Positions 1 through 14,400 of a stretch of DNA of 64,000 bases are shown one piece after another; position 1 is the stretch's first letter, and each line of letters begins with the position of its first letter. The position numbers and the translations under genes were made by a program. The notes under the pieces were generated by a model. That model saw only the letters and a list, made by a program, of their open reading frames with translations. It did not search any database and was not told the origin of the DNA. The DNA lies in the NCBI GenBank assembly GCA_037783545.1, contig JBBELK010000296.1, positions 338,979-402,978 of the forward strand, in the 5' to 3' direction. Origin of the DNA: Henricia sp. BOLD:AAB3569 (lineage: Eukaryota; Echinodermata; Asteroidea; Spinulosida; Echinasteridae).

Positions 1-3000
1 ATTGCGTATGAAGTGGTCGCTATTTTGGAACTGAAGGAATTTCCAGACAAATTTCAAATTTTGCTTGCTTAAACAACTCTATATCCCAAACGTGTTCTGT
101 AAATTTCAGCAATTTCCCGTTTAAACCGACCGAGTTATCGGCGAATCTAGCAAAAACTCCCTGCCGGCACATTTTTTGCACAAGCATACGCCGCTTTCGA
201 TAAACATTGCGTCTGAAGCGGTCGCTATTTTGGAACTGAAGGAATTTCCAGACAAACTTCAAATTTTTCCTGCTTAAACAACTCTATATCCCAAACGTGT
301 TCTGCAAATTTCAGCAATTTCCCGTTTAAACCGATCGAGTTATGGACGAAACTAGCAAAAACTCCCTGCCGGCACATTTTTTGCACAGGCATACGCCGCT
401 TTCGATAAACATTGCGTCTGAAGCGGTCGCTATTTTGGAACTGAAGGCATTTCCAGACAAACTTCAAATTTTGCCTGCTTAAACAACTCTATATCCCAAA
501 CGTGTTCTGCAAATTTCAGCAATTTCCCGTTTAAACCGATCGAGTTATGGGCGAATCTAGCAAAAACTCCCTGCGGCACATTTTTTTGCACAAGCAGACG
601 CTGCTTTCGGAAAACATTGCGTATGAAGTGGTCGCTATTTTGGAACTGAAGGAATTTCCAGACAAATTTCAAATTTTGCTTGCTTAAACAACTCTATATC
701 CCAAACGTGTTCTGCAAATTTCAGCAATTTCCCGTTTAAACCGACCGAGTTATGGGCGAATCTAGTAAAAACTCCCTGCCGGCACATTTTTTGCACAAGC
801 ATACGCCGCTTTCGGGAAACATTGCGTCTGAAGCGTTCGCTATTTTGGAACTGAAGGAATTTCCAGACAAACTTCAAATTTGTCCTGCTTAAACAACTCT
901 ATATCCCAAACGTGTTCTGTAAATTTCAGCAATTTCCCGTTTAAACCGACCGAGTTATCGCCGAATCTAGCAAAATATCCCTGCCGGCACAGTTTTCGCA
1001 CAAACAGACGCCGCATTCGGAAAACATTGCGTATGAAGTGGTCGCTATTTTGGAACTGAAGGAATTTCCAGACAAACTTCAAATTTTGCCTGCTTAAACA
1101 ACTCTATATCCCAAATGTGTTCTGCAAATTTCAGCAATTTCCCGTTTAAACCGATCGAGTTATGGACGAAACTAGCAAAAACTCCCTGCCGGCACATTTT
1201 TTGCACAGGCATACGCCGCTTTCGATAAACATTGCGTTTGAAGCGGTCGCTATTTTGGAACTGAAGGCATTTCCAGACAAACTTCAAATTTTGCCTGCTT
1301 AAACAACTCTATATCCCAAACGTGTTCTGCAAATTTCAGCAATTTCCCGTTTAAACCGATCGAGTTATGGGCGAATCTAGCAAAAACTCCCTGCGGCACA
1401 TTTTTTTGCACAAGCAGACGCTGCTTTCGGAAAACATTGCGTATGAAGTGGTCGCTATTTTGGAACTGAAGGAATTTCCAGACAAATTTCAAATTTTGCT
1501 TGCTTAAACAACTCTATATCCCAAACGTGTTCTGCAAATTTCAGCAATTTCCCGTTTAAACCGACCGAGTTATGGGCGAATCTAGTAAAAACTCCCTGCC
1601 GGCACATTTTTTGCACAAGCATACGCCGCTTTCGGGAAACATTGCGTCTGAAGCGTTCGCTATTTTGGAACTGAAGGAATTTCCAGACAAACTTCAAATT
1701 TGTCCTGCTTAAACAACTCTATATCCCAAACGTGTTCTGTAAATTTCAGCAATTTCCCGTTTAAACCGACCGAGTTATCGCCGAATCTAGCAAAATATCC
1801 CTGCCGGCACAGTTTTCGCACAAACAGACGCCGCATTCGGAAAACATTGTGTATGAAGTGGTCGCTATTTTGGAACTGAAGGAATTTCCAGACAAACTTC
1901 AAATTTTGCCTGCTTAAACAACTCTATATCCCAAACGTGTTCTGCAAATTTCAGCAATTTCCCGTTTAAACCGATCGAGTTATGGACGAAACTAGCAAAA
2001 ACTCCCTGCCGGCACATTTTTTGCACAGGCATACGCCGCTTTCGATAAACATTGCGTCTGAAGCGGTCGCTATTTTGGAACTGAAGGAATTTCCAGACAA
2101 ACTTCAAATTTTGCCTGCTTAAACAACTCTATATCCCAAACGTGTTCTGCAAATTTCAGCAATTTCCCGTTTAAACCGATCGAGTTATGGGCGAATCTAG
2201 CAAAAACTCCCTGCGGCACATTTTTTTGCACAAGCAGACGCTGCTTTCGGAAAACATTGCGTATGAAGTGGTCGCTATTTTGGAACTGAAGGAATTTCCA
2301 GACAAATTTCAAATTTTGCTTGCTTAAACAACTCTATATCCCAAACGTGTTCTGCAAATTTCAGCAATTTCCCGTTTAAACCGACCGAGTTATCGGCGAA
2401 TCTAGCAAAAACTCCCTGCCGGCACATTTTTTGCACAAGCATACGCCGCTTTCGGAAAACATTGCGTATGAAGTGGTCGCTATTTTGGAACTGAAGGAAT
2501 TTCCAGACAAACTTCAAATTTTGCCTGCTTAAACAACTCTATATCCCAAACGTGTTCTGCAAATTTCAGCAATTTCCCGTTTAAACCGATCGAGTTATGG
2601 ACGAAACTAGCAAAAACTCCCTGCCGGCACATTTTTTGCACAGGCATACGCCGCTTTCGATAAACATTGCGTCTGAAGCGGTCGCTATTTTGGAACTGAA
2701 GGCATTTCCAGACAAACTTCAAATTTTGCCTGCTTAAACAACTCTATATCCCAAACGTGTTCTGCAAATTTCAGCAATTTCCCGTTTAAACCGACCGAGT
2801 TATGGGCGAATCTAGTAAAAACTCCCTGCCGGCACATTTTTTTGCACAAGCATACGCCGCTTTCGGGAAACATTGCGTCTGAAGCGTTCGCTATTTTGGA
2901 ACTGAAGGAATTTCCAGACAAACTTCAAATTTGTCCTGCTTAAACAACTCTATATCCCAAACGTGTTCTGTAAATTTCAGCAATTTCCCGTTTAAACCGA

Positions 3001-3916
3001 CCGAGTTATCGCCGAATCTAGCAAAATATCCCTGCCGGCACAGTTTTCGCACAAACAGACGCCGCATTCGGAAAACATTGCGTATGAAGTGGTCGCTATT
3101 TTGGAACTGAAGGAATTTCCAGACAAACTTCAAATTTTGCCTGCTTAAACAACTCTATATCCCAAACGTGTTCTGCAAATTTCAGCAATTTCCCGTTTAA
3201 ACCGATCGAGTTATGGACGAAACTAGCAAAAACTCCCTGCCGGCACATTTTTTGCACAGGCATACGCCGCTTTCGATAAACATTGCGTCTGAAGCGGTCG
3301 CTATTTTGGAACTGAAGGAATTTCCAGACAAACTTCAAATTTTGCCTGCTTAAACAACTCTATATCCCAAACGTGTTCTGCAAATTTCAGCAATTTCCCG
3401 TTTAAACCGATCGAGTTATGGGCGAATCTAGCAAAAACTCCCTGCGGCACATTTTTTTGCACAAGCAGACGCTGCTTTCGGAAAACATTGCGTATGAAGT
3501 GGTCGCTATTTTGGAACTGAAGGAATTTCCAGACAAATTTCAAATTTTGCTTGCTTAAACAACTCTATATCCCAAACGTGTTCTGCAAATTTCAGCAATT
3601 TCCCGTTTAAACCGACCGAGTTATCGGCGAATCTAGCAAAAACTCCCTGCCGGCACATTTTTTTGCACAAGCATACGCCGCTTTCGATAAACATTGCGTC
3701 TGAAGCGGTCGCTATTTTGGAACTGAAGGAATTTCCAGACAAACTTCAAATTTTTCCTGCTTAAACAACTCTATATCCCAAACGTGTTCTGCAAATTTCA
3801 GCAATTTCCCGTTTAAACCGACCGAGTTATCGCCGAATCTAGCAAAATATCCCTGCCGGCACAGTTTTCGCACAAACAGACGCCGCATTCGGAAAACATT
3901 GCGTATGAAGTGGTCG

Positions 3917-5720
3917 CTATTTTGGAACTGAAGGAATTTCCAGACAAACTTCAAATTTTGCCTGCTTAAACAACTCTATATCCCAAACGTGTTCTGCAAA
4001 TTTCAGCAATTTCCCGTTTAAACCGATCGAGTTATGGGCGAATCTAGCAAAAACTCCCTGCGGCACATTTTTTTGCACAAGCAGACGCTGCTTTCGGAAA
4101 ACATTGCGTATGAAGTGGTCGCTATTTTGGAACTGAAGGAATTTCCAGACAAATTTCAAATTTTGCTTGCTTAAACAACTCTATATCCCAAACGTGTTCT
4201 GCAAATTTCAGCAATTTCCCGTTTAAACCGACCGAGTTATCGGCGAATCTAGCAAAAACTCCCTGCCGGCACATTTTTTGCACAAGCATACGCCGCTTTC
4301 GATAAACATTGCGTCTGAAGCGGTCGCTATTTTGGAACTGAAGGAATTTCCAGACAAACTTCAAATTTTTCCTGCTTAAACAACTCTATATCCCAAACGT
4401 GTTCTGCAAATTTCAGCAATTTCCCGTTTAAACCGACCGAGTTATCGCCGAATCTAGCAAAATATTCCTGCCGGCACAGTTTTCGCACAAACAGACGCCG
4501 CATTCGGAAAACATTGCGTATGAAGTGGTCGCTATTTTGGAACTGAAGGAATTTCCAGACAAACTTCAAATTTTGCCTGCTTAAACAACTCTATATCCCA
4601 AACGTGTTCTGCAAATTTCAGCAATTTCCCGTTTAAACCGATCGAGTTATGGACGAAACTAGCAAAAACTCCCTGCCGGCACATTTTTTGCACAGGCATA
4701 CGCCGCTTTCGATAAACATTGCGTCTGAAGCGGTCGCTATTTTGGAACTGAAGGAATTTCCAGACAAACTTCAAATTTTGCCTGCTTAAACAACTCTATA
4801 TCCCAAACGTGTTCTGCAAATTTCAGCAATTTCCCGTTTAAACCGATCGAGTTATGGGCGAATCTAGCAAAAACTCCCTGCGGCACATTTTTTTGCACAA
4901 GCAGACGCTGCTTTCGGAAAACATTGCGTATGAAGTGGTCGCTATTTTGGAACTGAAGGAATTTCCAGACAAATTTCAAATTTTGCTTGCTTAAACAACT
5001 CTATATCCCAAACGTGTTCTGCAAATTTCAGCAATTTCCCGTTTAAACCGACCGAGTTATGGGCGAATCTAGTAAAAACTCCCTGCCGGCACATTTTTTG
5101 CACAAGCATACGCCGCTTTCGGGAAACATTGCGTCTGAAGCGTTCGCTATTTTGGAACTGAAGGAATTTCCAGACAAACTTCAAATTTTTCCTGCTTAAA
5201 CAACTCTATATCCCAAACGTGTTCTGCAAATTTCAGCAATTTCCCGTTTAAACCGATCGAGTTATGGGCGAATCTAGCAAAAACTCCCTGCGGCACATTT
5301 GTTTGCACAAGCAGACGCCGCTTTCGGAAAACAATGCGTATAAAGTGGTCGCTATTTTGGAACTGAAGGAATTTCCAGACAAACTTCAAATTTTGCCTGC
5401 TTAAACAACTCTATATCCCAAACGTGTTCTGCAAATTTCAGCAATTTCCCGTTTAAACCGACCGAGTTATCGGCGAATTTTGCAAAAACTCCCTGCCGGC
5501 ACATTTTTTGCACAAGCATACGCCGCTTTCGATAAACATTGCGTCTGAAGCGGTCGCTATTTTGGAACTGAAGGAATTTCCAGACAAACTTCAAATTTTG
5601 CCTGCTTAAACAACTCTATATCCCAAACGTGTTCTGCAAATTTCAGCAATTTCCCGTTTAAACCGACCGAGTTATCGGCGAATCTAGCTATTTTGGAACT
5701 GAAGGAATTTCCAGACAAAC
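3917..5720. repeat. Satellite block duplicated at 8149-9952 (offset 4232 bp)
   Basis: The order of monomer types here recurs almost exactly 4232 bp further on. The diagnostic marker is a shortened 131-bp monomer, with 74 bp lost between CGAATCTAG and CTATTTTGG. Its junction lies at about 5687 here and about 9919 in the second block. One substitution (near 4470) separates the two copies within the D-type monomer. This indicates a multi-kilobase segmental duplication inside the satellite, larger than the 820-bp higher-order unit. Confidence 0.8.
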
Positions 5721-8700
5721 TTCAAATTGTGCCTGCTTAAACAACTCTATATCCCAAACGTGTTCTGCAAATTTCAGCAATTTCCCGTTTAAACCGACCG
5801 AGTTATCGGCGAATCTAGCAAAAACTCCCTGCCGGCACATTTTTTGCACAAGCATACGCCGCTTTCGATAAACATTGCGTCTGAAGCGGTCGCTATTTTG
5901 GAACTGAAGGAATTTCCAGACAAACTTCAAATTTTGCCTGCTTAAACAACTCTATATCCCAAACGTGTTCTGCAAATTTCAGCAATTTCCCGTTTAAACC
6001 GATCGAGTTATGGACGAAACTAGCAAAAACTCCCTGCCGGCACATTTTTTGCACAGGCATACGCCGCTTTCGATAAACATTGCGTCTGAAGCGGTCGCTA
6101 TTTTGGAACTGAAGGCATTTCCAGACAAACTTCAAATTTTGCCTGCTTAAACAACTCTATATCCCAAACGTGTTCTGCAAATTTCAGCAATTTCCCGTTT
6201 AAACCGATCGAGTTATGGGCGAATCTAGCAAAAACTCCCTGCGGCACATTTTTTTGCACAAGCAGACGCTGCTTTCGGAAAACATTGCGTATGAAGTGGT
6301 CGCTATTTTGGAACTGAAGGAATTTCCAGACAAATTTCAAATTTTGCTTGCTTAAACAACTCTATATCCCAAACGTGTTCTGCAAATTTCAGCAATTTCC
6401 CGTTTAAACCGACCGAGTTATGGGCGAATCTAGTAAAAACTCCCTGCCGGCACATTTTTTGCACAAGCATACGCCGCTTTCGGGAAACATTGCGTCTGAA
6501 GCGTTCGCTATTTTGGAACTGAAGGAATTTCCAGACAAACTTCAAATTTGTCCTGCTTAAACAACTCTATATCCCAAACGTGTTCTGTAAATTTCAGCAA
6601 TTTCCCGTTTAAAACCGACCGAGTTATCGCCGAATCTAGCAAAATATCCCTGCCGGCACAGTTTTCGCACAAACAGACGCCGCATTCGGAAAACATTGCG
6701 TATGAAGTGGTCGCTATTTTGGAACTGAAGGAATTTCCAGACAAACTTCAAATTTTGCCTGCTTAAACAACTCTATATCCCAAACGTGTTCTGCAAATTT
6801 CAGCAATTTCCCGTTTAAACCGATCGAGTTATGGACGAAACTAGCAAAAACTCCCTGCGGCACATTTTTTTGCACAAGCAGACGCTGCTTTCGGAAAACA
6901 TTGCGTATGAAGTGGTCGCTATTTTGGAACTGAAGGAATTTCCAGACAAATTTCAAATTTTGCTTGCTTAAACAACTCTATATCCCAAACGTGTTCTGCA
7001 AATTTCAGCAATTTCCCGTTTAAACCGACCGAGTTATGGGCGAATCTAGTAAAAACTCCCTGCCGGCACATTTTTTGCACAAGCATACGCCGCTTTCGGG
7101 AAACATTGCGTCTGAAGCGTTCGCTATTTTGGAACTGAAGGAATTTCCAGACAAACTTCAAATTTGTCCTGCTTAAACAACTCTATATCCCAAACGTGTT
7201 CTGTAAATTTCAGCAATTTCCCGTTTAAACCGACCGAGTTATCGCCGAATCTAGCAAAATATCCCTGCCGGCACAGTTTTCGCACAAACAGACGCCGCAT
7301 TCGGAAAACATTGCGTATGAAGTGGTCGCTATTTTGGAACTGAAGGAATTTCCAGACAAACTTCAAATTTTGCCTGCTTAAACAACTCTATATCCCAAAC
7401 GTGTTCTGCAAATTTCAGCAATTTCCCGTTTAAACCGATCGAGTTATGGACGAAACTAGCAAAAACTCCCTGCGGCACATTTTTTTGCACAAGCAGACGC
7501 TGCTTTCGGAAAACATTGCGTATGAAGTGGTCGCTATTTTGGAACTGAAGGAATTTCCAGACAAATTTCAAATTTTGCTTGCTTAAACAACTCTATATCC
7601 CAAACGTGTTCTGCAAATTTCAGCAATTTCCCGTTTAAACCGACCGAGTTATGGGCGAATCTAGTAAAAACTCCCTGCCGGCACATTTTTTGCACAAGCA
7701 TACGCCGCTTTCGGGAAACATTGCGTCTGAAGCGTTCGCTATTTTGGAACTGAAGGAATTTCCAGACAAACTTCAAATTTGTCCTGCTTAAACAACTCTA
7801 TATCCCAAACGTGTTCTGTAAATTTCAGCAATTTCCCGTTTAAACCGACCGAGTTATCGCCGAATCTAGCAAAATATCCCTGCCGGCACAGTTTTCGCAC
7901 AAACAGACGCCGCATTCGGAAAACATTGCGTATGAAGTGGTCGCTATTTTGGAACTGAAGGAATTTCCAGACAAACTTCAAATTTTGCCTGCTTAAACAA
8001 CTCTATATCCCAAACGTGTTCTGCAAATTTCAGCAATTTCCCGTTTAAACCGATCGAGTTATGGACGAAACTAGCAAAAACTCCCTGCCGGCACATTTTT
8101 TGCACAGGCATACGCCGCTTTCGATAAACATTGCGTCTGAAGCGGTCGCTATTTTGGAACTGAAGGAATTTCCAGACAAACTTCAAATTTTGCCTGCTTA
8201 AACAACTCTATATCCCAAACGTGTTCTGCAAATTTCAGCAATTTCCCGTTTAAACCGATCGAGTTATGGGCGAATCTAGCAAAAACTCCCTGCGGCACAT
8301 TTTTTTGCACAAGCAGACGCTGCTTTCGGAAAACATTGCGTATGAAGTGGTCGCTATTTTGGAACTGAAGGAATTTCCAGACAAATTTCAAATTTTGCTT
8401 GCTTAAACAACTCTATATCCCAAACGTGTTCTGCAAATTTCAGCAATTTCCCGTTTAAACCGACCGAGTTATCGGCGAATCTAGCAAAAACTCCCTGCCG
8501 GCACATTTTTTGCACAAGCATACGCCGCTTTCGATAAACATTGCGTCTGAAGCGGTCGCTATTTTGGAACTGAAGGAATTTCCAGACAAACTTCAAATTT
8601 TTCCTGCTTAAACAACTCTATATCCCAAACGTGTTCTGCAAATTTCAGCAATTTCCCGTTTAAACCGACCGAGTTATCGCCGAATCTAGCAAAATATCCC

Positions 8701-9173
8701 TGCCGGCACAGTTTTCGCACAAACAGACGCCGCATTCGGAAAACATTGCGTATGAAGTGGTCGCTATTTTGGAACTGAAGGAATTTCCAGACAAACTTCA
8801 AATTTTGCCTGCTTAAACAACTCTATATCCCAAACGTGTTCTGCAAATTTCAGCAATTTCCCGTTTAAACCGATCGAGTTATGGACGAAACTAGCAAAAA
8901 CTCCCTGCCGGCACATTTTTTGCACAGGCATACGCCGCTTTCGATAAACATTGCGTCTGAAGCGGTCGCTATTTTGGAACTGAAGGAATTTCCAGACAAA
9001 CTTCAAATTTTGCCTGCTTAAACAACTCTATATCCCAAACGTGTTCTGCAAATTTCAGCAATTTCCCGTTTAAACCGATCGAGTTATGGGCGAATCTAGC
9101 AAAAACTCCCTGCGGCACATTTTTTTGCACAAGCAGACGCTGCTTTCGGAAAACATTGCGTATGAAGTGGTCG

Positions 9174-11485
9174 CTATTTTGGAACTGAAGGAATTTCCAG
9201 ACAAATTTCAAATTTTGCTTGCTTAAACAACTCTATATCCCAAACGTGTTCTGCAAATTTCAGCAATTTCCCGTTTAAACCGACCGAGTTATGGGCGAAT
9301 CTAGTAAAAACTCCCTGCCGGCACATTTTTTGCACAAGCATACGCCGCTTTCGGGAAACATTGCGTCTGAAGCGTTCGCTATTTTGGAACTGAAGGAATT
9401 TCCAGACAAACTTCAAATTTTTCCTGCTTAAACAACTCTATATCCCAAACGTGTTCTGCAAATTTCAGCAATTTCCCGTTTAAACCGATCGAGTTATGGG
9501 CGAATCTAGCAAAAACTCCCTGCGGCACATTTGTTTGCACAAGCAGACGCCGCTTTCGGAAAACAATGCGTATAAAGTGGTCGCTATTTTGGAACTGAAG
9601 GAATTTCCAGACAAACTTCAAATTTTGCCTGCTTAAACAACTCTATATCCCAAACGTGTTCTGCAAATTTCAGCAATTTCCCGTTTAAACCGACCGAGTT
9701 ATCGGCGAATTTTGCAAAAACTCCCTGCCGGCACATTTTTTGCACAAGCATACGCCGCTTTCGATAAACATTGCGTCTGAAGCGGTCGCTATTTTGGAAC
9801 TGAAGGAATTTCCAGACAAACTTCAAATTTTGCCTGCTTAAACAACTCTATATCCCAAACGTGTTCTGCAAATTTCAGCAATTTCCCGTTTAAACCGACC
9901 GAGTTATCGGCGAATCTAGCTATTTTGGAACTGAAGGAATTTCCAGACAAACTTCAAATTGTGCCTGCTTAAACAACTCTATATCCCAAACGTGTTCTGC
10001 AAATTTCAGCAATTTCCCGTTTAAACCGATCGAGTTATGGACGAAACTAGCAAAAACTCCCTGCCGGCACATTTTTTGCACAGGCATACGCCGCTTTCGA
10101 TAAACATTGCGTCTGAAGCGGTCGCTATTTTGGAACTGAAGGAATTTCCAGACAAACTTCAAATTTTGCCTGCTTAAACAACTCTATATCCCAAACGTGT
10201 TCTGCAAATTTCAGCAATTTCCCGTTTAAACCGATCGAGTTATGGGCGAATCTAGCAAAAACTCCCTGCGGCACATTTTTTTGCACAAGCAGACGCTGCT
10301 TTCGGAAAACATTGCGTATGAAGTGGTCGCTATTTTGGAACTGAAGGAATTTCCAGACAAATTTCAAATTTTGCTTGCTTAAACAACTCTATATCCCAAA
10401 CGTGTTCTGCAAATTTCAGCAATTTCCCGTTTAAACCGACCGAGTTATGGGCGAATCTAGTAAAAACTCCCTGCCGGCACATTTTTTGCACAAGCATACG
10501 CCGCTTTCGGGAAACATTGCGTCTGAAGCGTTCGCTATTTTGGAACTGAAGGAATTTCCAGACAAACTTCAAATTTTTCCTGCTTAAACAACTCTATATC
10601 CCAAACGTGTTCTGCAAATTTCAGCAATTTCCCGTTTAAACCGATCGAGTTATGGGCGAATCTAGCAAAAACTCCCTGCGGCACATTTGTTTGCACAAGC
10701 AGACGCCGCTTTCGGAAAACAATGCGTATAAAGTGGTCGCTATTTTGGAACTGAAGGAATTTCCAGACAAACTTCAAATTTTGCCTGCTTAAACAACTCT
10801 ATATCCCAAACGTGTTCTGCAAATTTCAGCAATTTCCCGTTTAAACCGACCGAGTTATCGGCGAATTTTGCAAAAACTCCCTGCCGGCACATTTTTTGCA
10901 CAAGCATACGCCGCTTTCGATAAACATTGCGTCTGAAGCGGTCGCTATTTTGGAACTGAAGGAATTTCCAGACAAACTTCAAATTTTGCCTGCTTAAACA
11001 ACTCTATATCCCAAACGTGTTCTGCAAATTTCAGCAATTTCCCGTTTAAACCGACCGAGTTATCGGCGAATCTAGCTATTTTGGAACTGAAGGAATTTCC
11101 AGACAAACTTCAAATTGTGCCTGCTTAAACAACTCTATATCCCAAACGTGTTCTGCAAATTTCAGCAATTTCCCGTTTAAACCGACCGAGTTATCGGCGA
11201 ATCTAGCAAAAACTCCCTGCCGGCACATTTTTTGCACAAGCATACGCCGCTTTCGATAAACATTGCGTCTGAAGCGGTCGCTATTTTGGAACTGAAGGAA
11301 TTTCCAGACAAACTTCAAATTTTGCCTGCTTAAACAACTCTATATCCCAAACGTGTTCTGCAACTTTCAGCAATTTCCCGTTTAAACCGATCGAGTTATG
11401 GACGAAACTAGCAAAAACTCCCTGCCGGCACATTTTTTGCACAGGCATACGCCGCTTTCGATAAACATTGCGTCTGAAGCGGTCG
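9174..11485. repeat. 1156-bp higher-order unit in tandem within the satellite
   Basis: Five full monomers plus the shortened 131-bp monomer make a 1156-bp unit (5 x 205 + 131). It occurs twice in tandem, with the shortened-monomer junctions at about 9919 and about 11,075. The third example of the shortened monomer, at about 5687, belongs to the distant 4232-bp duplicate. Sharing one rare deletion shows that these blocks descend from a single ancestor. Confidence 0.75.
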
Positions 11486-14400
11486 CTATTTTGGAACTGA
11501 AGGCATTTCCAGACAAACTTCAAATTTTGCCTGCTTAAACAACTCTATATCCCAAACGTGTTCTGCAAATTTCAGCAATTTCCCGTTTAAACCGATCGAG
11601 TTATGGGCGAATCTAGCAAAAACTCCCTGCGGCACATTTTTTTGCACAAGCAGACGCTGCTTTCGGAAAACATTGCGTATGAAGTGGTCGCTATTTTGGA
11701 ACTGAAGGAATTTCCAGACAAATTTCAAATTTTGCTTGCTTAAACAACTCTATATCCCAAACGTGTTCTGCAAATTTCAGCAATTTCCCGTTTAAACCGA
11801 CCGAGTTATGGGCGAATCTAGTAAAAACTCCCTGCCGGCACATTTTTTGCACAAGCATACGCCGCTTTCGGGAAACATTGCGTCTGAAACGTTCGCTATT
11901 TTGGAACTGAAGGAATTTCCAGACAAACTTCAAATTTGTCCTGCTTAAACAACTCTATATCCCAAACGTGTTCTGTAAATTTCAGCAATTTCCCGTTTAA
12001 ACCGACCGAGTTATCGGCGAATCTAGCAAAAACTCCCTGCCGGCACATTTTTTGCACAAGCATACGCCGCTTTCGATAAACATTGCGTCTGAAGCGGTCG
12101 CTATTTTGGAACTGAAGGAATTTCCAGACAAACTTCAAATTTTTCCTGCTTAAACAACTCTATATCCCAAACGTGTTCTGCAAATTTCAGCAATTTCCCG
12201 TTTAAACCGATCGAGTTATGGACGAAACTAGCAAAAACTCCCTGCCGGCACATTTTTTGCACAGGCATACGCCGCTTTCGATAAACATTGCGTCTGAAGC
12301 GGTCGCTATTTTGGAACTGAAGGCATTTCCAGACAAACTTCAAATTTTGCCTGCTTAAACAACTCTATATCCCAAACGTGTTCTGCAAATTTCAGCAATT
12401 TCCCGTTTAAACCGATCGAGTTATGGGCGAATCTAGCAAAAACTCCCTGCGGCACATTTTTTTGCACAAGCAGACGCTGCTTTCGGAAAACATTGCGTAT
12501 GAAGTGGTCGCTATTTTGGAACTGAAGGAATTTCCAGACAAAATTCAAATTTTGCTTGCTTAAACAACTCTATATCCCAAACGTGTTCTGCAAATTTCAG
12601 CAATTTCCCGTTTAAACCGACCGAGTTATGGGCGAATCTAGTAAAAACTCCCTGCCGGCACATTTTTTTGCACAAGCATACGCCGCTTTCGGGAAACATT
12701 GCGTCTGAAGCGTTCGCTATTTTGGAACTGAAGGAATTTCCAGACAAACTTCAAATTTGTCCTGCTTAAACAACTCTATATCCCAAACGTGTTCTGTAAA
12801 TTTCAGCAATTTCCCGTTTAAACCGACCGAGTTATCGCCGAATCTAGCAAAATATCCCTGCCGGCACAGTTTTCGCACAAACAGACGCCGCATTCGGAAA
12901 ACATTGCGTATGAAGTGGTCGCTATTTTGGAACTGAAGGAATTTCCAGACAAACTTCAAATTTTGCCTGCTTAAACAACTCTATATCCCAAACGTGTTCT
13001 GCAAATTTCAGCAATTTCCCGTTTAAACCGATCGAGTTATGGACGAAACTAGCAAAAACTCCCTGCCGGCACATTTTTTGCACAGGCATACGCCGCTTTC
13101 GATAAACATTGCGTCTGAAGCGGTCAGTATTTTGGAACTGAAGGCATTTCCAGACAAACTTCAAATTTTGCCTGCTTAAACAACTCTATATCCCAAACGT
13201 GTTCTGCAAATTTCAGCAATTTCCCGTTTAAACCGATCGAGTTATGGGCGAATCTAGCAAAAACTCCCTGCGGCACATTTTTTTGCACAAGCAGACGCTG
13301 CTTTCGGAAAACATTGCGTATGAAGTGGTCGCTATTTTGGAACTGAAGGAATTTCCAGACAAATTTCAAATTTTGCTTGCTTAAACAACTCTATATCCCA
13401 AACGTGTTCTGCAAATTTCAGCAATTTCCCGTTTAAACCGATCGAGTTATGGACGAAACTAGCAAAAACTCCCTGCCGGCACATTTTTTGCACAGGCATA
13501 CGCCGCTTTCGATAAACATTGCGTCTGAAGCGGTCGCTATTTTGGAACTGAAGGCATTTCCAGACAAACTTCAAATTTTGCCTGCTTAAACAACTCTATA
13601 TCCCAAACGTGTTCTGCAAATTTCAGCAATTTCCCGTTTAAACCGATCGAGTTATGGGCGAATCTAGCAAAAACTCCCTGCGGCACATTTTTTTGCACAA
13701 GCAGACGCTGCTTTCGGAAAACATTGCGTATGAAGTGGTCGCTATTTTGGAACTGAAGGAATTTCCAGACAAATTTCAAATTTTGCTTGCTTAAACAACT
13801 CTATATCCCAAACGTGTTCTGCAAATTTCAGCAATTTCCCGTTTAAACCGACCGAGTTATGGGCGAATCTAGTAAAAACTCCCTGCCGGCACATTTTTTG
13901 CACAAGCATACGCCGCTTTCGGGAAACATTGCGTCTGAAGCGTTCGCTATTTTGGAACTGAAGGAATTTCCAGACAAACTTCAAATTTGTCCTGCTTAAA
14001 CAACTCTATATCCCAAACGTGTTCTGTAAATTTCAGCAATTTCCCGTTTAAACCGATCGAGTTATGGACGAAACTAGCAAAAACTCCCTGCCGGCACATT
14101 TTTTGCACAGGCATACGCCGCTTTCGATAAACATTGCGTCTGAAGCGGTCGCTATTTTGGAACTGAAGGCATTTCCAGACAAACTTCAAATTTTGCCTGC
14201 TTAAACAACTCTATATCCCAAACGTGTTCTGCAAATTTCAGCAATTTCCCGTTTAAACCGATCGAGTTATGGGCGAATCTAGCAAAAACTCCCTGCGGCA
14301 CATTTTTTTGCACAAGCAGACGCTGCTTTCGGAAAACATTGCGTATGAAGTGGTCGCTATTTTGGAACTGAAGGAATTTCCAGACAAATTTCAAATTTTG

